Source: Actinomycetota bacterium
GTDB lineage: Bacteria > Actinomycetota > Thermoleophilia > Gaiellales > Gaiellaceae
Assembly (NCBI GenBank): GCA_003152275.1
Contig: PLZU01000023.1
Coordinates: 1-50,153, forward strand
Direction of reading: 5' to 3'
DNA: 50,153 nucleotides
Below are positions 16,243-24,743 of the stretch, in pieces (positions within the stretch are counted from its first letter, which is position 1; each line of letters begins with the position of its first letter). The position numbers and the translations under genes were made by a program. The notes beneath the pieces are model-generated. The model ran no database searches, was not told where the DNA came from, and saw nothing but the letters and a program-made list of their open reading frames with translations.

Positions 16243-16689
16243 ATGCAAAGACCCGTCGAGATTCATGACGTCCGCTTTCTGCGTGACATGCTCCGCCACG
16301 CCTATCACTGGCGCATTGCCGAGGACACGGAGCGGCCGGTGTACCGGTATGTGCAGAACTGGGGTCGGCGCGGCGACGCGGGCGTGATCGCGCTCGAAGG
16401 CCCGCATGCCTACGGAGCGGCCTGGTACCGGCTCTTCACTGCAAGCGAGCCCGGCTTCGGCTTCGTCGACGAGCAGACACCGGAGATCACGATCGCGGTC
16501 GTTCCCTCGCGCCGCGGCAAGGGTGCGGGCAGGGAGCTCCTCGAGGCTCTCCTCGAGCGCGCCCGTTCGGACGGCTACGCCGCCGTGAGTCTCAGCGCCG
16601 CGCCGGAGCAGACGCCCTACTACGAGCGCTTCGGCTTCGAGACCGTGCGCGAGGACGAGCACGCCGTGACGATGGTCGCGCGGCTCTGA
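16243..16689 (+). CDS. GNAT-family N-acetyltransferase
   Basis: 148 residues. Core GNAT motif EITIAVVPSRRGKGAGRELLEALLERARSD is split as beta-4 ITIAVVPSRRGKGAG and helix alpha-3 RELLEALLERAR; the end PYYERFGFETVRED is the usual beta-6/7 signature. The N-terminal half (RHAYHWRIAEDTERPVYRY) is less standard. Substrate unknown. TAGACT at 16229-16234 lies 8 nt before the ATG, and there is no ribosome site, so leaderless start is likely. Confidence 0.88.
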   Translation: MQRPVEIHDVRFLRDMLRHAYHWRIAEDTERPVYRYVQNWGRRGDAGVIALEGPHAYGAAWYRLFTASEPGFGFVDEQTPEITIAVVPSRRGKGAGRELLEALLERARSDGYAAVSLSAAPEQTPYYERFGFETVREDEHAVTMVARL

Positions 16690-16723
16690 CTACCATCGCT
16701 CTACATGACTGAGGAGACGAGAC

Positions 16724-18133
16724 ATGGACGTTGACGTCGCCGTTCTCGGGGGCGGCCCCGGCGGCTACACCGCAGCGATCCGCGCCGCACAGCTCGGCGC
16801 GAAGGTCGCCTGCATCGAGCAGGAGTCCGAGCTCGGCGGCACGTGCCTGCGCGTGGGCTGCATCCCGACCAAGGCCTGGGTGCAGACCGCGTACGCGTTG
16901 CGCGAAGTCGAAGAGAGCTTCGGGAAGTTCGGTGTGGAGGTGAGCGGCGCAAGACTCGACTTCGGCGCGGCCAACGCTTGGAAGGCCGGCGTCGTGCAGC
17001 AGATGACGCAAGGCATCGCAGTCCTGTTCAAAGCGAACGGCGTCGAGTGGGTAAAAGGCACCGGGCGCTTCAAGAACGCGAACACGCTCGCGGTCGAGGG
17101 CGGAGAGGACGTCAACTTCAAGCAGGCGGTCATCGCCACGGGCTCGTTCCCGCTGCGGCCGCCGATCGAAGGGCTCGATTCGCCGCGCTGTGTCGACTCG
17201 ACCGGCCTGCTCGCACAGGAGCAGCTGCCGAAGCGACTCGTCATCCTCGGCGGCGGCATCATCGGCTGCGAGTTCGCGTCGATCTTCAGCCGCTTCGGCT
17301 CTGAGGTCACGATCGTCGAAATGCTCGACTCGCTGATTCCGCAGGAGGATGCGGACGCCTCGAAGGAGCTGGCGAAGCAATTCCAGAAGCGGAACATCGC
17401 ACTGCAGCTCGGCAAGCAGTGCACGAAGGTCGAGGACGACGGCTCGCAGCTCACCGTGTACTACGGCGACGGGGAAACCGTGCAGGCAGATCTGATGCTC
17501 GTCTCCGTCGGGCGCGGACCGGTCGTCGAAGGGTTCGGGCTCGAGGAGATCGGCGTGCAGTTCGACAAGCGGAAAGGGATCGCGGCCGACGAGCACCGGC
17601 GCACCACGGTGCAGCACATCTACGCGGTCGGAGATTGCGCGGGCTACTGGCAGCTCGCGCACACGGCGTTCCGCGAGGGCGAGGTCGCTGCGGAGAACGC
17701 GTGCGGTCACGACGCGATCGTCGACAACCGCGCGGTGCCGCGGCCGATCTACACCGATCCGGAGATCGCAGCGGTCGGCCTCACCGAGGCTGAGGCGCGG
17801 GAGCAGTACGGCGACGACGTCGCCGTCGGGCGGTTCCCCTGGATCGCGAACGCTCGCGCCGTCATGCAGGACGAGAAGGTGGGCTGGGTGAAATCGATCC
17901 ACGAGACGCGCTACGGCGAGCTTCTCGGCCTGATCATGGTCGGCCCGCACGTGACGGACATGATCGAGGCCGGCGTCGTTGCGATCGATGCGGAGGCGAC
18001 TGTCGAGACCGTCGCAGACGGGATGGCGCCGCATCCGACCCTGTCGGAGGCGATCAAAGAGGCCGGGCTCGTCGCCCTGGGCAGGGCGATCCACGTGCCG
18101 AATCGCAAGCCGCGGGCAAACGCGCCCGCGTAG
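16724..18133 (+). CDS. lpdA: Dihydrolipoyl dehydrogenase (E3)
   Basis: 469 residues, full length. FAD motif VAVLGGGPGGYTAAIRAAQL, redox disulfide Cys41/Cys46 (GGTCLRVGCIPTK), NAD motif LVILGGGIIGCEFASIFSRFG, second FAD motif HIYAVGDCAG, and the catalytic base His437 in the HPTLSE motif. It reoxidises dihydrolipoate of E2 with NAD+. Start ATG 16724 has GAGGAGACGAGAC just before it. TACCAT at 16691-16696 is followed 8 nt later by another ATG (16705) that opens a 9-codon frame ending at TGA 16732-16734, overlapping the lpdA start. Confidence 0.96.
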   Translation: MDVDVAVLGGGPGGYTAAIRAAQLGAKVACIEQESELGGTCLRVGCIPTKAWVQTAYALREVEESFGKFGVEVSGARLDFGAANAWKAGVVQQMTQGIAVLFKANGVEWVKGTGRFKNANTLAVEGGEDVNFKQAVIATGSFPLRPPIEGLDSPRCVDSTGLLAQEQLPKRLVILGGGIIGCEFASIFSRFGSEVTIVEMLDSLIPQEDADASKELAKQFQKRNIALQLGKQCTKVEDDGSQLTVYYGDGETVQADLMLVSVGRGPVVEGFGLEEIGVQFDKRKGIAADEHRRTTVQHIYAVGDCAGYWQLAHTAFREGEVAAENACGHDAIVDNRAVPRPIYTDPEIAAVGLTEAEAREQYGDDVAVGRFPWIANARAVMQDEKVGWVKSIHETRYGELLGLIMVGPHVTDMIEAGVVAIDAEATVETVADGMAPHPTLSEAIKEAGLVALGRAIHVPNRKPRANAPA

Positions 18134-18188
18134 CGCAAGTTTTCTGCGGGAGCGGCATCTCCACGAGAGGACGTGCCCTCGTCCCTAT

Positions 18189-18269
18189 CCCTCCAGGGCC
18201 ATGCCGCCCGCGGGCCCTGGAGGGAGACAGCTTCTCCTTCACCCTGAGAGCCGCCCCCGGGCGGCTCTC
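18189..18269 (+). terminator. Twin hairpins after lpdA
   Basis: First stem CCCTCCAGGGCC (18189-18200) pairs perfectly with 18213-18224 around 12 nt. The second, GAGAGCCGCC (18246-18255), pairs perfectly with 18260-18269 around CCCG and is followed by TCCTTG. Probable transcription terminator for lpdA, although the T tract is poor; a leader role for the following gene is an alternative. Confidence 0.55.
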
Positions 18270-18306
18270 TCCTTGCGCTAGCGTCCGTGCCTGAGAAGGA
18301 GGCCAC

Positions 18307-18507
18307 ATGGGCATCGTCAACAAGCGGAATGCGGTCGTCGGCTGGGCCGCACTCAAGGTAGGCAAGCGGGTCATGAAGAAGAAGGCGCAGGGAGCCGTTG
18401 CGAGCAGCAAGCGCACGGGCAGCGGGGCCGCCACAGGCGCGCTTGCCGCGCTCGGCGGCGTGCTCCTCTTCTGGCGCCGCAAGCGCGGCGGCGCGAGCGA
18501 CGAGTGA
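18307..18507 (+). CDS. Small basic membrane-anchored protein, unknown function
   Basis: 66 residues, ATG start with a strong GAAGGAGGCCAC ribosome site. N-terminal half is basic (KVGKRVMKKKAQG), then a Gly/Ala-rich hydrophobic segment (ATGALAALGGVLLFW, about 41-56) and a RRKR stop-transfer end. One short membrane anchor with the charged N-terminus inside or lining the membrane. No family recognised. Its TGA overlaps the GTG of the next gene (GTGA), so the two are co-translated. Confidence 0.65.
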   Translation: MGIVNKRNAVVGWAALKVGKRVMKKKAQGAVASSKRTGSGAATGALAALGGVLLFWRRKRGGASDE

Positions 18508-19616
18508 GCGAAGGCCTGTTCCGGCGCGCGATCGCCGAGCTCGTCCCTTACGAGCCGGGCAAGCCCGTCGAGGAGGTGCAACGCGAGCTCGGCCTCGACC
18601 GCGTGGTCAAGCTCGCGTCGAACGAGGGGCCGTTCCCACCCGTTCCGGCTGCGCTCGAGGCGATCGAGCGTGCCGCGCGGGATCTGAACCGCTATCCGGA
18701 CGGCGGTTGCTGGGCGCTGCGGTCGGCGCTCGCCGAGCGGCACGGCGTGGCGTTCGAGGAGGTGATCGTCGGCTCCGGCGCCGACGGTGTGATCGACCTG
18801 CTTTCGCAGGCAACCCTCGATCCCGGCGACGAGATCGTCTGCGGCTGGCCGTCGTTCCCGAGCTACGTGCTCGACGCGGCGAAGCTCGGCGCGGTGACAC
18901 GGAAAGTGCCGCTGCGTAACCACATGTATGACCTCGACGCGCTGCTTGCTGCGATCGGGGCGCGCACGAAGCTCGTGTACGTCTGCCATCCGAACAACCC
19001 GACCGGGACTGCGAACGGGCGGGACGAGCTCGCGTCGTTTCTCGATCGCGTTCCGGAGCATGTGCTCGTCGTGCTCGACCAGGCGTACTTCGAGTACATC
19101 GAAGATCCCGACTATGCCGACGGCATCGCCGAGCACTTCAGCGCGGGCAGGCGCGTCGTCGTCCTGCGCACGTTCTCGAAGATCTACGGTCTCGCCGGTC
19201 TTCGTGTCGGCTACGCGGTCGCTCCGAAGGACGTCGCCATCGCGACAAGCAAGGTACGGCGCGCATTCGACGTGACCGCCCCTGCGCAGGCAGCGGCTCT
19301 CGCGAGCATCGACGACAACGCCGAGATCGCGCGGCGGCGGACGGAGAACGCGCGCGGGCGTGCACAGCTGGAAGCGGTCGTGCGCTCGCACGGGCTCGAG
19401 GCCGCGGGTCCTGCACTCGGGAACTTCCTCTACATCGAAGTCGGCGAAGGGCGGGCAGTGTTCGAGCGACTGCTGCGCGAGGGAGTGATCGTGCGCCCGC
19501 TCGACGGCTTCGGGTCGTCGAGCGCGATCCGCGTGACGGTCGGCACAAATGAGGAGAACGGCATTTTCGCCACGGCGCTCGAGCACGTGCTTTCGGGCGT
19601 CGCCGTAGTCGAATAA
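18504..19616 (+). CDS. hisC: Class I/II PLP aminotransferase, histidinol-phosphate type
   Basis: 370 residues. Fold-type I marks: LASNEGPFPPVPAALEAIE, NRYPDGGCWALRSALAE, VYVCHPNNPTGT, VLDQAYFEYI and the PLP Schiff-base Lys226 in TFSKIYGLAGLRVGY; the C-terminal Arg is in SAIRVTVGT. HisC makes histidinol phosphate from imidazole-acetol phosphate; the same family also transaminates aromatic acids. No other his gene is nearby, so a broader aromatic or phosphonate-like aminotransferase role is possible. GTG start overlaps the preceding stop. Confidence 0.87.
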   Translation: MSEGLFRRAIAELVPYEPGKPVEEVQRELGLDRVVKLASNEGPFPPVPAALEAIERAARDLNRYPDGGCWALRSALAERHGVAFEEVIVGSGADGVIDLLSQATLDPGDEIVCGWPSFPSYVLDAAKLGAVTRKVPLRNHMYDLDALLAAIGARTKLVYVCHPNNPTGTANGRDELASFLDRVPEHVLVVLDQAYFEYIEDPDYADGIAEHFSAGRRVVVLRTFSKIYGLAGLRVGYAVAPKDVAIATSKVRRAFDVTAPAQAAALASIDDNAEIARRRTENARGRAQLEAVVRSHGLEAAGPALGNFLYIEVGEGRAVFERLLREGVIVRPLDGFGSSSAIRVTVGTNEENGIFATALEHVLSGVAVVE

Positions 19617-19640
19617 CCCTTGTTGTAACCTGGTGCGGCT

Positions 19641-20873
19641 TTGCCCGGCCGCCCCTCCAGGCAGTTGGCGCCGCTCGGCGTCGCAGGCTTTCGGCTGCTC
19701 TTTGTCTCAACGCTCGCTTCGAGTGTAGGGACGCTGCTTGCCGCGATCGCGCTCGCGATCGACGTCAAGCAGCGCACGAACTCCGGCCTCTGGGTCGGTG
19801 CGGTCCTGATCGTCGACTTCCTCCCGGTGATCGTGGTCGGTCTCGCACTCGGGCCGCTGCTCGACCGGCTCGAGCGCCGCAAGCTGATGATCGCCGCCGA
19901 CCTCCTCCGCGCAGCCGTTTTCGCTGCGCTGCCCTTCGCAACGAACGCCGGCACGATCGTCGCGCTCGCTCTCGTGGCAGGCCTCGCGACGGGGTTCTTC
20001 CGTCCGGCGGTTTATGCGGGCGTGCCCAACCTCGTCTCCGACGAGTTGCTCGGCGACGCGAACGCGCTGCTGCAGACCGTGGAGAACGCGGCCTGGGCGA
20101 TCGGTCCGCTCCTCGGCGGCATGCTGACTGCGGCGTGGGGGCCGCACGCCGCGTACTGGATCAATGCGGTGTCATTCCTCATCTCGGCGGTGCTCGTCGC
20201 GCGGATCCCCGCACGGCTGCTGCAGAGCGGGACGGCGCTGACGCGTGGCCACTGGACCGATCTGAAAGACGGCTTTGCCGTCGTGTTTCAGTCTCGCCGG
20301 CTCCTCGCCGTGCTGTTCGGGTGGGGCGTGGCATCGCTCGGAAGCGGTGCCGTGACGGTCAGTGAAGTGTTCCTCGCCCAGAACACGTTGCACGCCGGCG
20401 ACTTCGGCTACGGGCTCCTGTACGGCGCGATCGGGACGGGTCTCGTGATCGGCAGCCTGTGGAGCAGCGTCGTTGTGGAGCGAATCGGCATCGCCCGCGC
20501 CTACGGCGCGTCGCTCGCGCTGATGGCGCTCGGATTCGGCGTGGGTGCGGCGAGCGTGAACATCTGGATGGCTGCGGCGTGCTGCGTGATCGGCGGCATC
20601 GGCAACGGCGGGGCCGTCGTGTGCAACGCCCTGCTGACGCAGCGCGGCACGCGCGACGAAATGCGCGGGCGTGCGCTCACGTTCGTCATGAGCGCAACCT
20701 TCACGGCCACCGGGATCGGGATCGTCCTGGCCGGTGCGCTGATGACCGTGAACGATGCGCGCTGGGTGTGGCTCGCCTCAGCCGTCACGTTCGTGGCCGC
20801 TGCGGTCGTCGGCTTCACGCTCGCCCGCGAGCCGGCCGGCCGGCCCGCGCCGCTCGAGGCACCCGCCAACTAG
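19641..20873 (+). CDS. MFS exporter
   Basis: 410 residues with 11-12 membrane helices. The loop 2-3 motif LGPLLDRLERRKLMIAADLLRA is the conserved G-x3-DRx5-R signature of the major facilitator superfamily, and the segment RPAVYAGVPNLVSDELLGDANAL is typical of the EntS-like MFS_3 exporters. It probably extrudes a drug or siderophore-like compound by proton antiport. Start TTG 19641: TAACCT (19626-19631) lies 9 nt upstream and no ribosome site is present. Substrate is not predictable. Confidence 0.87.
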   Translation: MPGRPSRQLAPLGVAGFRLLFVSTLASSVGTLLAAIALAIDVKQRTNSGLWVGAVLIVDFLPVIVVGLALGPLLDRLERRKLMIAADLLRAAVFAALPFATNAGTIVALALVAGLATGFFRPAVYAGVPNLVSDELLGDANALLQTVENAAWAIGPLLGGMLTAAWGPHAAYWINAVSFLISAVLVARIPARLLQSGTALTRGHWTDLKDGFAVVFQSRRLLAVLFGWGVASLGSGAVTVSEVFLAQNTLHAGDFGYGLLYGAIGTGLVIGSLWSSVVVERIGIARAYGASLALMALGFGVGAASVNIWMAAACCVIGGIGNGGAVVCNALLTQRGTRDEMRGRALTFVMSATFTATGIGIVLAGALMTVNDARWVWLASAVTFVAAAVVGFTLAREPAGRPAPLEAPAN

Positions 20874-20898
20874 GACTGGCCAATTAGAGTGACGCGCG

Positions 20899-21894
20899 GT
20901 GGCCGGCCGCCGCGACTGGACCCGTGAGACCCTCGCCGCCGGCGTCCGCAGCGGCGACCGTCGCGCGCTCGCTCGCGCGATCACCCTCGTCGAAGCTGGC
21001 GACCCACTCGCGTACGACCTCGTTGCCGAGCTCTACCCGGAGACGGGCCGGATGTACACGGTCGGCCTCACCGGGCCACCCGGCGTCGGCAAGTCGAGCC
21101 TGATCTCGGCGCTCCTGCGGCTCGTGCGCGAGCGGGACGCGCAGGTCGGCGTGGTGTCGGTCGATCCGTCGAGCCCGTTCTCGCACGGTGCGCTCCTTGG
21201 CGACCGCATCCGCCTGAGCGATCACTTCCTCGACCCCGGCGTCTTCATTCGCTCGATGGGGACGCGCGGCCATCTCGGCGGGCTTGCCGAAGCGACATTG
21301 CAGGCGCTGCTCCTGCTCGACGCTGCCGGGAAGGAGCTCGCCTTCCTCGAGACGGTCGGCACCGGACAGAGCGAGGTCGAGGTGATCGGCATCGCCGACA
21401 CGGTGCTCCTCGTGCTCATGCCGGGCTCGGGCGATTCCGTGCAGGCGTTGAAGGCGGGGATCATGGAGATTCCGGACGTGATCGCGATCAACAAGATGGA
21501 TCATCCGGCTGCCAAGACCATGCTGAACGAGGTGCGCTCCATCCTTACCCTCGACAAGACCCGCGAGTGGCGGCCGCCGATCGTCCTCACCGAGGCGACG
21601 CGCGGCGAGAACGTCCCGGAGCTGTGGGAGAAGCTCGAGGCGCACCGCGCGCACCTCGAGCAATCAGGGCAGCTCGAGGAACGGCGAAGCCGCAACCTCG
21701 CCGGCGAGGTGTTCGCCGTCGCCTCTGCGCGGGCGAAGCGTCATCTCGAGCTTGCTGTCGCCGACGATCCGGAGCTGCGGCGGCTGCTCGACGCGGTACA
21801 GCGCCGCGAGCTCGACCCGCTGAGCGCTGTTCGTGAGATCCTGGAGAAGGTGTTCCGAATTGGCCGCGACGGAGACAGCACCCACACTTCCTGA
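20899..21894 (+). CDS. meaB: MeaB/ArgK/MMAA-family G3E GTPase, chaperone of B12-dependent mutase
   Basis: 331 residues. P-loop GPPGVGKSS (59-67), Mg/switch Asp in VVSVDPSSPFSHGALLGDRIR, the family motif RSMGTRGHLGGLAEAT, ETVGTGQSEVEV (switch II) and NKMD base specificity. MeaB loads and protects cobalamin on methylmalonyl-CoA (or isobutyryl-CoA) mutase. No mutase gene is in the window. GTG 20899 is preceded by TAGAGT (20885-20890) and 8 nt: probable leaderless start. Overlaps the next gene by 35 nt. Confidence 0.94.
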   Translation: MAGRRDWTRETLAAGVRSGDRRALARAITLVEAGDPLAYDLVAELYPETGRMYTVGLTGPPGVGKSSLISALLRLVRERDAQVGVVSVDPSSPFSHGALLGDRIRLSDHFLDPGVFIRSMGTRGHLGGLAEATLQALLLLDAAGKELAFLETVGTGQSEVEVIGIADTVLLVLMPGSGDSVQALKAGIMEIPDVIAINKMDHPAAKTMLNEVRSILTLDKTREWRPPIVLTEATRGENVPELWEKLEAHRAHLEQSGQLEERRSRNLAGEVFAVASARAKRHLELAVADDPELRRLLDAVQRRELDPLSAVREILEKVFRIGRDGDSTHTS

Positions 21895-23047
21895 CATCGA
21901 GGCGGCACGCTCTCGCCTCGACGGTGTCGCGCGTGTGACGCCCGTCTACCGCTCGGAAACGCTGTCGCAGCTCTTCGGCCGCGAGGTGCATCTGAAGGCG
22001 GAGAATCTCCAGCGCACCGGCTCGTTCAAGATCCGCGGCGCGTACAACCGCATCTCGGCGCTGAGCGCGGAGGAACGCACCGCCGGCGTCGTCGCGGCGA
22101 GCGCGGGCAACCACGGCCAGGCGGTGGCTTGGGCGGCGCGCGAGGTCGGCTCCCACGCGCGGATCTACATGCCGCAGGACGCGCCGATGGCGAAGGTCGA
22201 CGCAACGCGCCACTACGGCGCAGAGGTCGTGCTCGCGGGCCACGCGCTCGAAGACTGTCTCACCGAGGCGAGCAGATACGTCGAGGAGCACGGTGCGACG
22301 TTCGTGCATCCGTTCGAGGATCCGGTCGTGATCGCCGGCCAGGGGACGATCGGGCTCGAGCTCGTCGACCAGGTTCCCGAGATCGAGACGGTGTTGATCC
22401 CGATCGGCGGCGGCGGGCTCGCGTCCGGAATCGGGCTCGCGCTGCGGGCAATGAAGCCCGGCGTGCGGATCGTCGGGGTGCAGGCGGCCGGAACCCTGCC
22501 GGAGGGATCGGGCTTCACGATCGCGGACGGGATCGCGGTGAAGAAGCCGGGCAAGCTGGCCCTGAGCATTCTCGACAGCGTGCTCGACGAGCTCGTCTCC
22601 GTCAACGACGAGGAGATCAGCGAGGCGATCGTATTGCTGCTCGAGCGCACGAAGCTCGTCGTCGAGGGCGCGGGAGCGGTTGGGGTCGCGGCGCTCCTCA
22701 CCGGCAAGGTCAGTGGAAGCGGCTGCGTCGTGCCGGTGCTCTCCGGCGGCAACATCGACGCGACGCTGCTGATCTCGGTGACGCGCCACGGGCTCGCAGT
22801 TGCAGGGCGTTACCTCGTCGTGCGTTCCCGCGTTCCCGACCGTCCGGGAGGGCTCGCGAAGCTGCTCTCGCTGCTCGCGCAGGAGCGGGTGAACGTCGTC
22901 GAGGTCGAGCACCAACGTGAGACCGCGGGGCTTCCCGTCGGCGACACGGGCGTCGAACTGACGCTCCTTACCCGCGACTCAGGGCATTGCGACGAGATCC
23001 TGGCCACCATGCAGCGGCTGGGCTATTCCGCCGAACGGCTGAGCTAG
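21860..23047 (+). CDS. ilvA: Threonine dehydratase with C-terminal ACT domain
   Basis: 395 residues. PLP fold-type II enzyme: Lys57 in GSFKIRGAYNR, the Asn of SAGNHGQAVAW, the phosphate loop PIGGGGLASGIG and the C-terminal SGGNIDAT. Residues about 325-395 form an ACT domain (VPDRPGGLAKLLSLLAQERVN). It deaminates threonine to 2-oxobutyrate, feeding isoleucine synthesis or propionyl-CoA. The single ACT and the length match the TdcB/short IlvA type. Start TTG 21860 has GGAGAAGG 9 nt upstream, inside meaB; a GTG at 21833 is less likely. The overlap with meaB suggests co-expression and a link to propionyl-CoA. Confidence 0.93.
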   Translation: MAATETAPTLPDIEAARSRLDGVARVTPVYRSETLSQLFGREVHLKAENLQRTGSFKIRGAYNRISALSAEERTAGVVAASAGNHGQAVAWAAREVGSHARIYMPQDAPMAKVDATRHYGAEVVLAGHALEDCLTEASRYVEEHGATFVHPFEDPVVIAGQGTIGLELVDQVPEIETVLIPIGGGGLASGIGLALRAMKPGVRIVGVQAAGTLPEGSGFTIADGIAVKKPGKLALSILDSVLDELVSVNDEEISEAIVLLLERTKLVVEGAGAVGVAALLTGKVSGSGCVVPVLSGGNIDATLLISVTRHGLAVAGRYLVVRSRVPDRPGGLAKLLSLLAQERVNVVEVEHQRETAGLPVGDTGVELTLLTRDSGHCDEILATMQRLGYSAERLS

Positions 23048-23055
23048 AGGCCCGG

Positions 23056-24414
23056 CTAAGCGCCGCAGCGGCGGAACGTCGTCGTCTCGCCGCCGCGCGC
23101 TTGCCACTCGGTGATGCCGCCGTCGAGCACGGGCCGCGCGTCGAGACCCGCAGCGTGCAGCACACTGGCCGCAATCGCCGCGCGCGGGCCGCTTTCGCAG
23201 ATCGTGACGATCGGCAGCTCGCCGCAAAGCCCGTTCTCCGCGGCCTGGCGTGCATTGCGATACGGGAGATGACAGCTACCCGGGATGAAGCCGGCGTCGC
23301 GCTCGTCGGCTTCGCGGACGTCATACAAAAGGATCTCGTCTGCCGCGTGCCTGCGCTCGAGCTCGTCGATCGTCACCGGCTCCACTCGCTCGCTACCGCC
23401 GCCCACGCGCCACCCGAGCAGATCGAAGACGCCCACCGCCCGCAGATGCTGCGCTGCGAGGCGAGCCTCGGCCTCGTCGGCGGCGTCGACGACGATGGGC
23501 CGCTCCGGCAGCACGAACGCGGCCTTCGTGCCGAACGCCGAGCCCGACACCGGAACGTTGACGGCTCCAGGCCGGTGGCCCTCCGCAAATGCATGCGAGT
23601 CACGAACGTCGAGCACGATCGCGTCGTCGAGCGCGATGTCGAGCTCGACCAGGCGAGGCTGCGCAGCGAGGAACGGGCCGCGGTTCAGCTCGACGATCGC
23701 CTCCATGTTGGGCGGGCGCGGCGGCTGGGGGCCTGAGGCCTGCGCCATGAACTCGTCGTGCGTAGCGGTGAGCGCATGATTGAACCGGCGTTCGAAGCCG
23801 ATCGTCGTCGATGCCTTCGAGCTCATCGCCGCGCCGCAGAGCGAGCCCGCAACGTGGCCGGGGTACACCTCGACGCCATCACCGAGCTCGACGAGTCGGC
23901 GCAGCGAGTGGAAGAGGCCCTCGGCGCCGTCGAGCGCCTCGATCGCGAGATCCGGGCGCGCGGCGTCGCCGACGAAGAGCGAGTCGCCGGTTAGCACGAG
24001 CCACGGCTCGTTCGCGCGTGAGCGGTCGATCACCGCGAAGGCGCAGTGCTCGGGCCTGTGGCCCGGCGTGTGGATCGTGCGGATCACAACGTCGCCGAGC
24101 TCGATTTCGGTTCCGTCCACGAGCGGCTCGTGGGCGAATGAGGCCTCGGCGGCGCCGTGCACCCGCACCGGGATGCCGTGCTCGAGCGCGAGGCGGCCGT
24201 GGCCGGAAACGTGGTCGGCGTGTGTGTGGGTCTCGAGGACCACGACGACCTCGACGTTCCGGCGCTTGCACTCATCGAGATACTGCTCGATCGCGTACGC
24301 AGGATCGACGAGGATGGCGGCTCCGGCACGTTCATCGCCGATGAGGTACGAGGCACACCCCAGGTCGTCGTCAACGAACTGCTTGAAGAGCACGCGTGCG
24401 ACGGTAGCAACCAA
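23056..24414 (-). CDS. MBL-fold hydrolase fused to two rhodanese domains
   Basis: 452 residues. The metallo-beta-lactamase domain (1-240) has THTHADH (His63, His65, Asp67, His68), TPGHRPEH, GDSLF and YPGHVAGS, as in persulfide dioxygenase/ETHE1-like proteins. Rhodanese 1 (about 255-345) has no Cys at its active loop (IVVDAADEAEA); rhodanese 2 (about 360-452) keeps Cys406 in CESGPR. The family oxidises glutathione- or protein-bound persulfides; the rhodanese presents or removes sulfane sulfur. Start TTG 24414 (an internal GTG at 24392 is possible). Ends 8 bp from the convergent ilvA end. Confidence 0.9.
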   Translation of the reverse strand: MVATVARVLFKQFVDDDLGCASYLIGDERAGAAILVDPAYAIEQYLDECKRRNVEVVVVLETHTHADHVSGHGRLALEHGIPVRVHGAAEASFAHEPLVDGTEIELGDVVIRTIHTPGHRPEHCAFAVIDRSRANEPWLVLTGDSLFVGDAARPDLAIEALDGAEGLFHSLRRLVELGDGVEVYPGHVAGSLCGAAMSSKASTTIGFERRFNHALTATHDEFMAQASGPQPPRPPNMEAIVELNRGPFLAAQPRLVELDIALDDAIVLDVRDSHAFAEGHRPGAVNVPVSGSAFGTKAAFVLPERPIVVDAADEAEARLAAQHLRAVGVFDLLGWRVGGGSERVEPVTIDELERRHAADEILLYDVREADERDAGFIPGSCHLPYRNARQAAENGLCGELPIVTICESGPRAAIAASVLHAAGLDARPVLDGGITEWQARGGETTTFRRCGA

Positions 24415-24434
24415 GTGCGGCTATAGATCCGGAA

Positions 24435-24743
24435 GTGAAGTCTCGCCTCGCCATGCCGTGGGCTTGCCGGCTCTTCCTCGCCGGGGTGCTCGCCGCTCTC
24501 GGTGCGGCGGAGGAGGCGCACCGCGTGGGGCTCGAGACACGCGCCGGGACCGCGCTCGGCGCGACCGGAGTCCTGCGGGCGTCGTTCGAGTTGCTTCACC
24601 TCTCGCAGCTCTGGAACACGTTGTACGGGATCGCGCTGCTCGTGAAGACGGCGATCCCGCTCGTGGCGCTTGCCGCCGGATGGTTCCTACGCGCGCGCAT
24701 CCGCGTGCGCGCGCGCGTCGAGCTTGGGCTCGCCGCCGGTTAG
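24435..24743 (+). pseudogene. CopD-like copper-resistance membrane protein, truncated
   Basis: 102 residues with two hydrophobic segments (about 9-25 and 62-82). The middle part, LLHLSQLWNTLYGIALLVK followed by TAIPLVALAAGWFLRAR, matches the conserved helix pair of CopD (usually SQLxxTxYGxxLLxK, then LALGxxNRxRL), and the end RVRARVELGLAAG resembles the start of the next conserved CopD segment. A full CopD domain needs more helices on both sides, so this is a fragment or internally deleted gene. It sits beside two ctaG genes, a usual neighbourhood for CopC/CopD. TATAGA lies 7 nt before the GTG. It may still be expressed. Confidence 0.5.

Noticed and set aside
16592..18094. Reverse 500-codon frame over lpdA
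   Set aside because: Antisense shadow of a clear lpdA gene.
24689..24718. GC-only hairpin (ACGCGCGCGCA arms)
   Set aside because: Codes for RARIRVRAR in the CopD-like fragment; explained by Arg/Ala codons.
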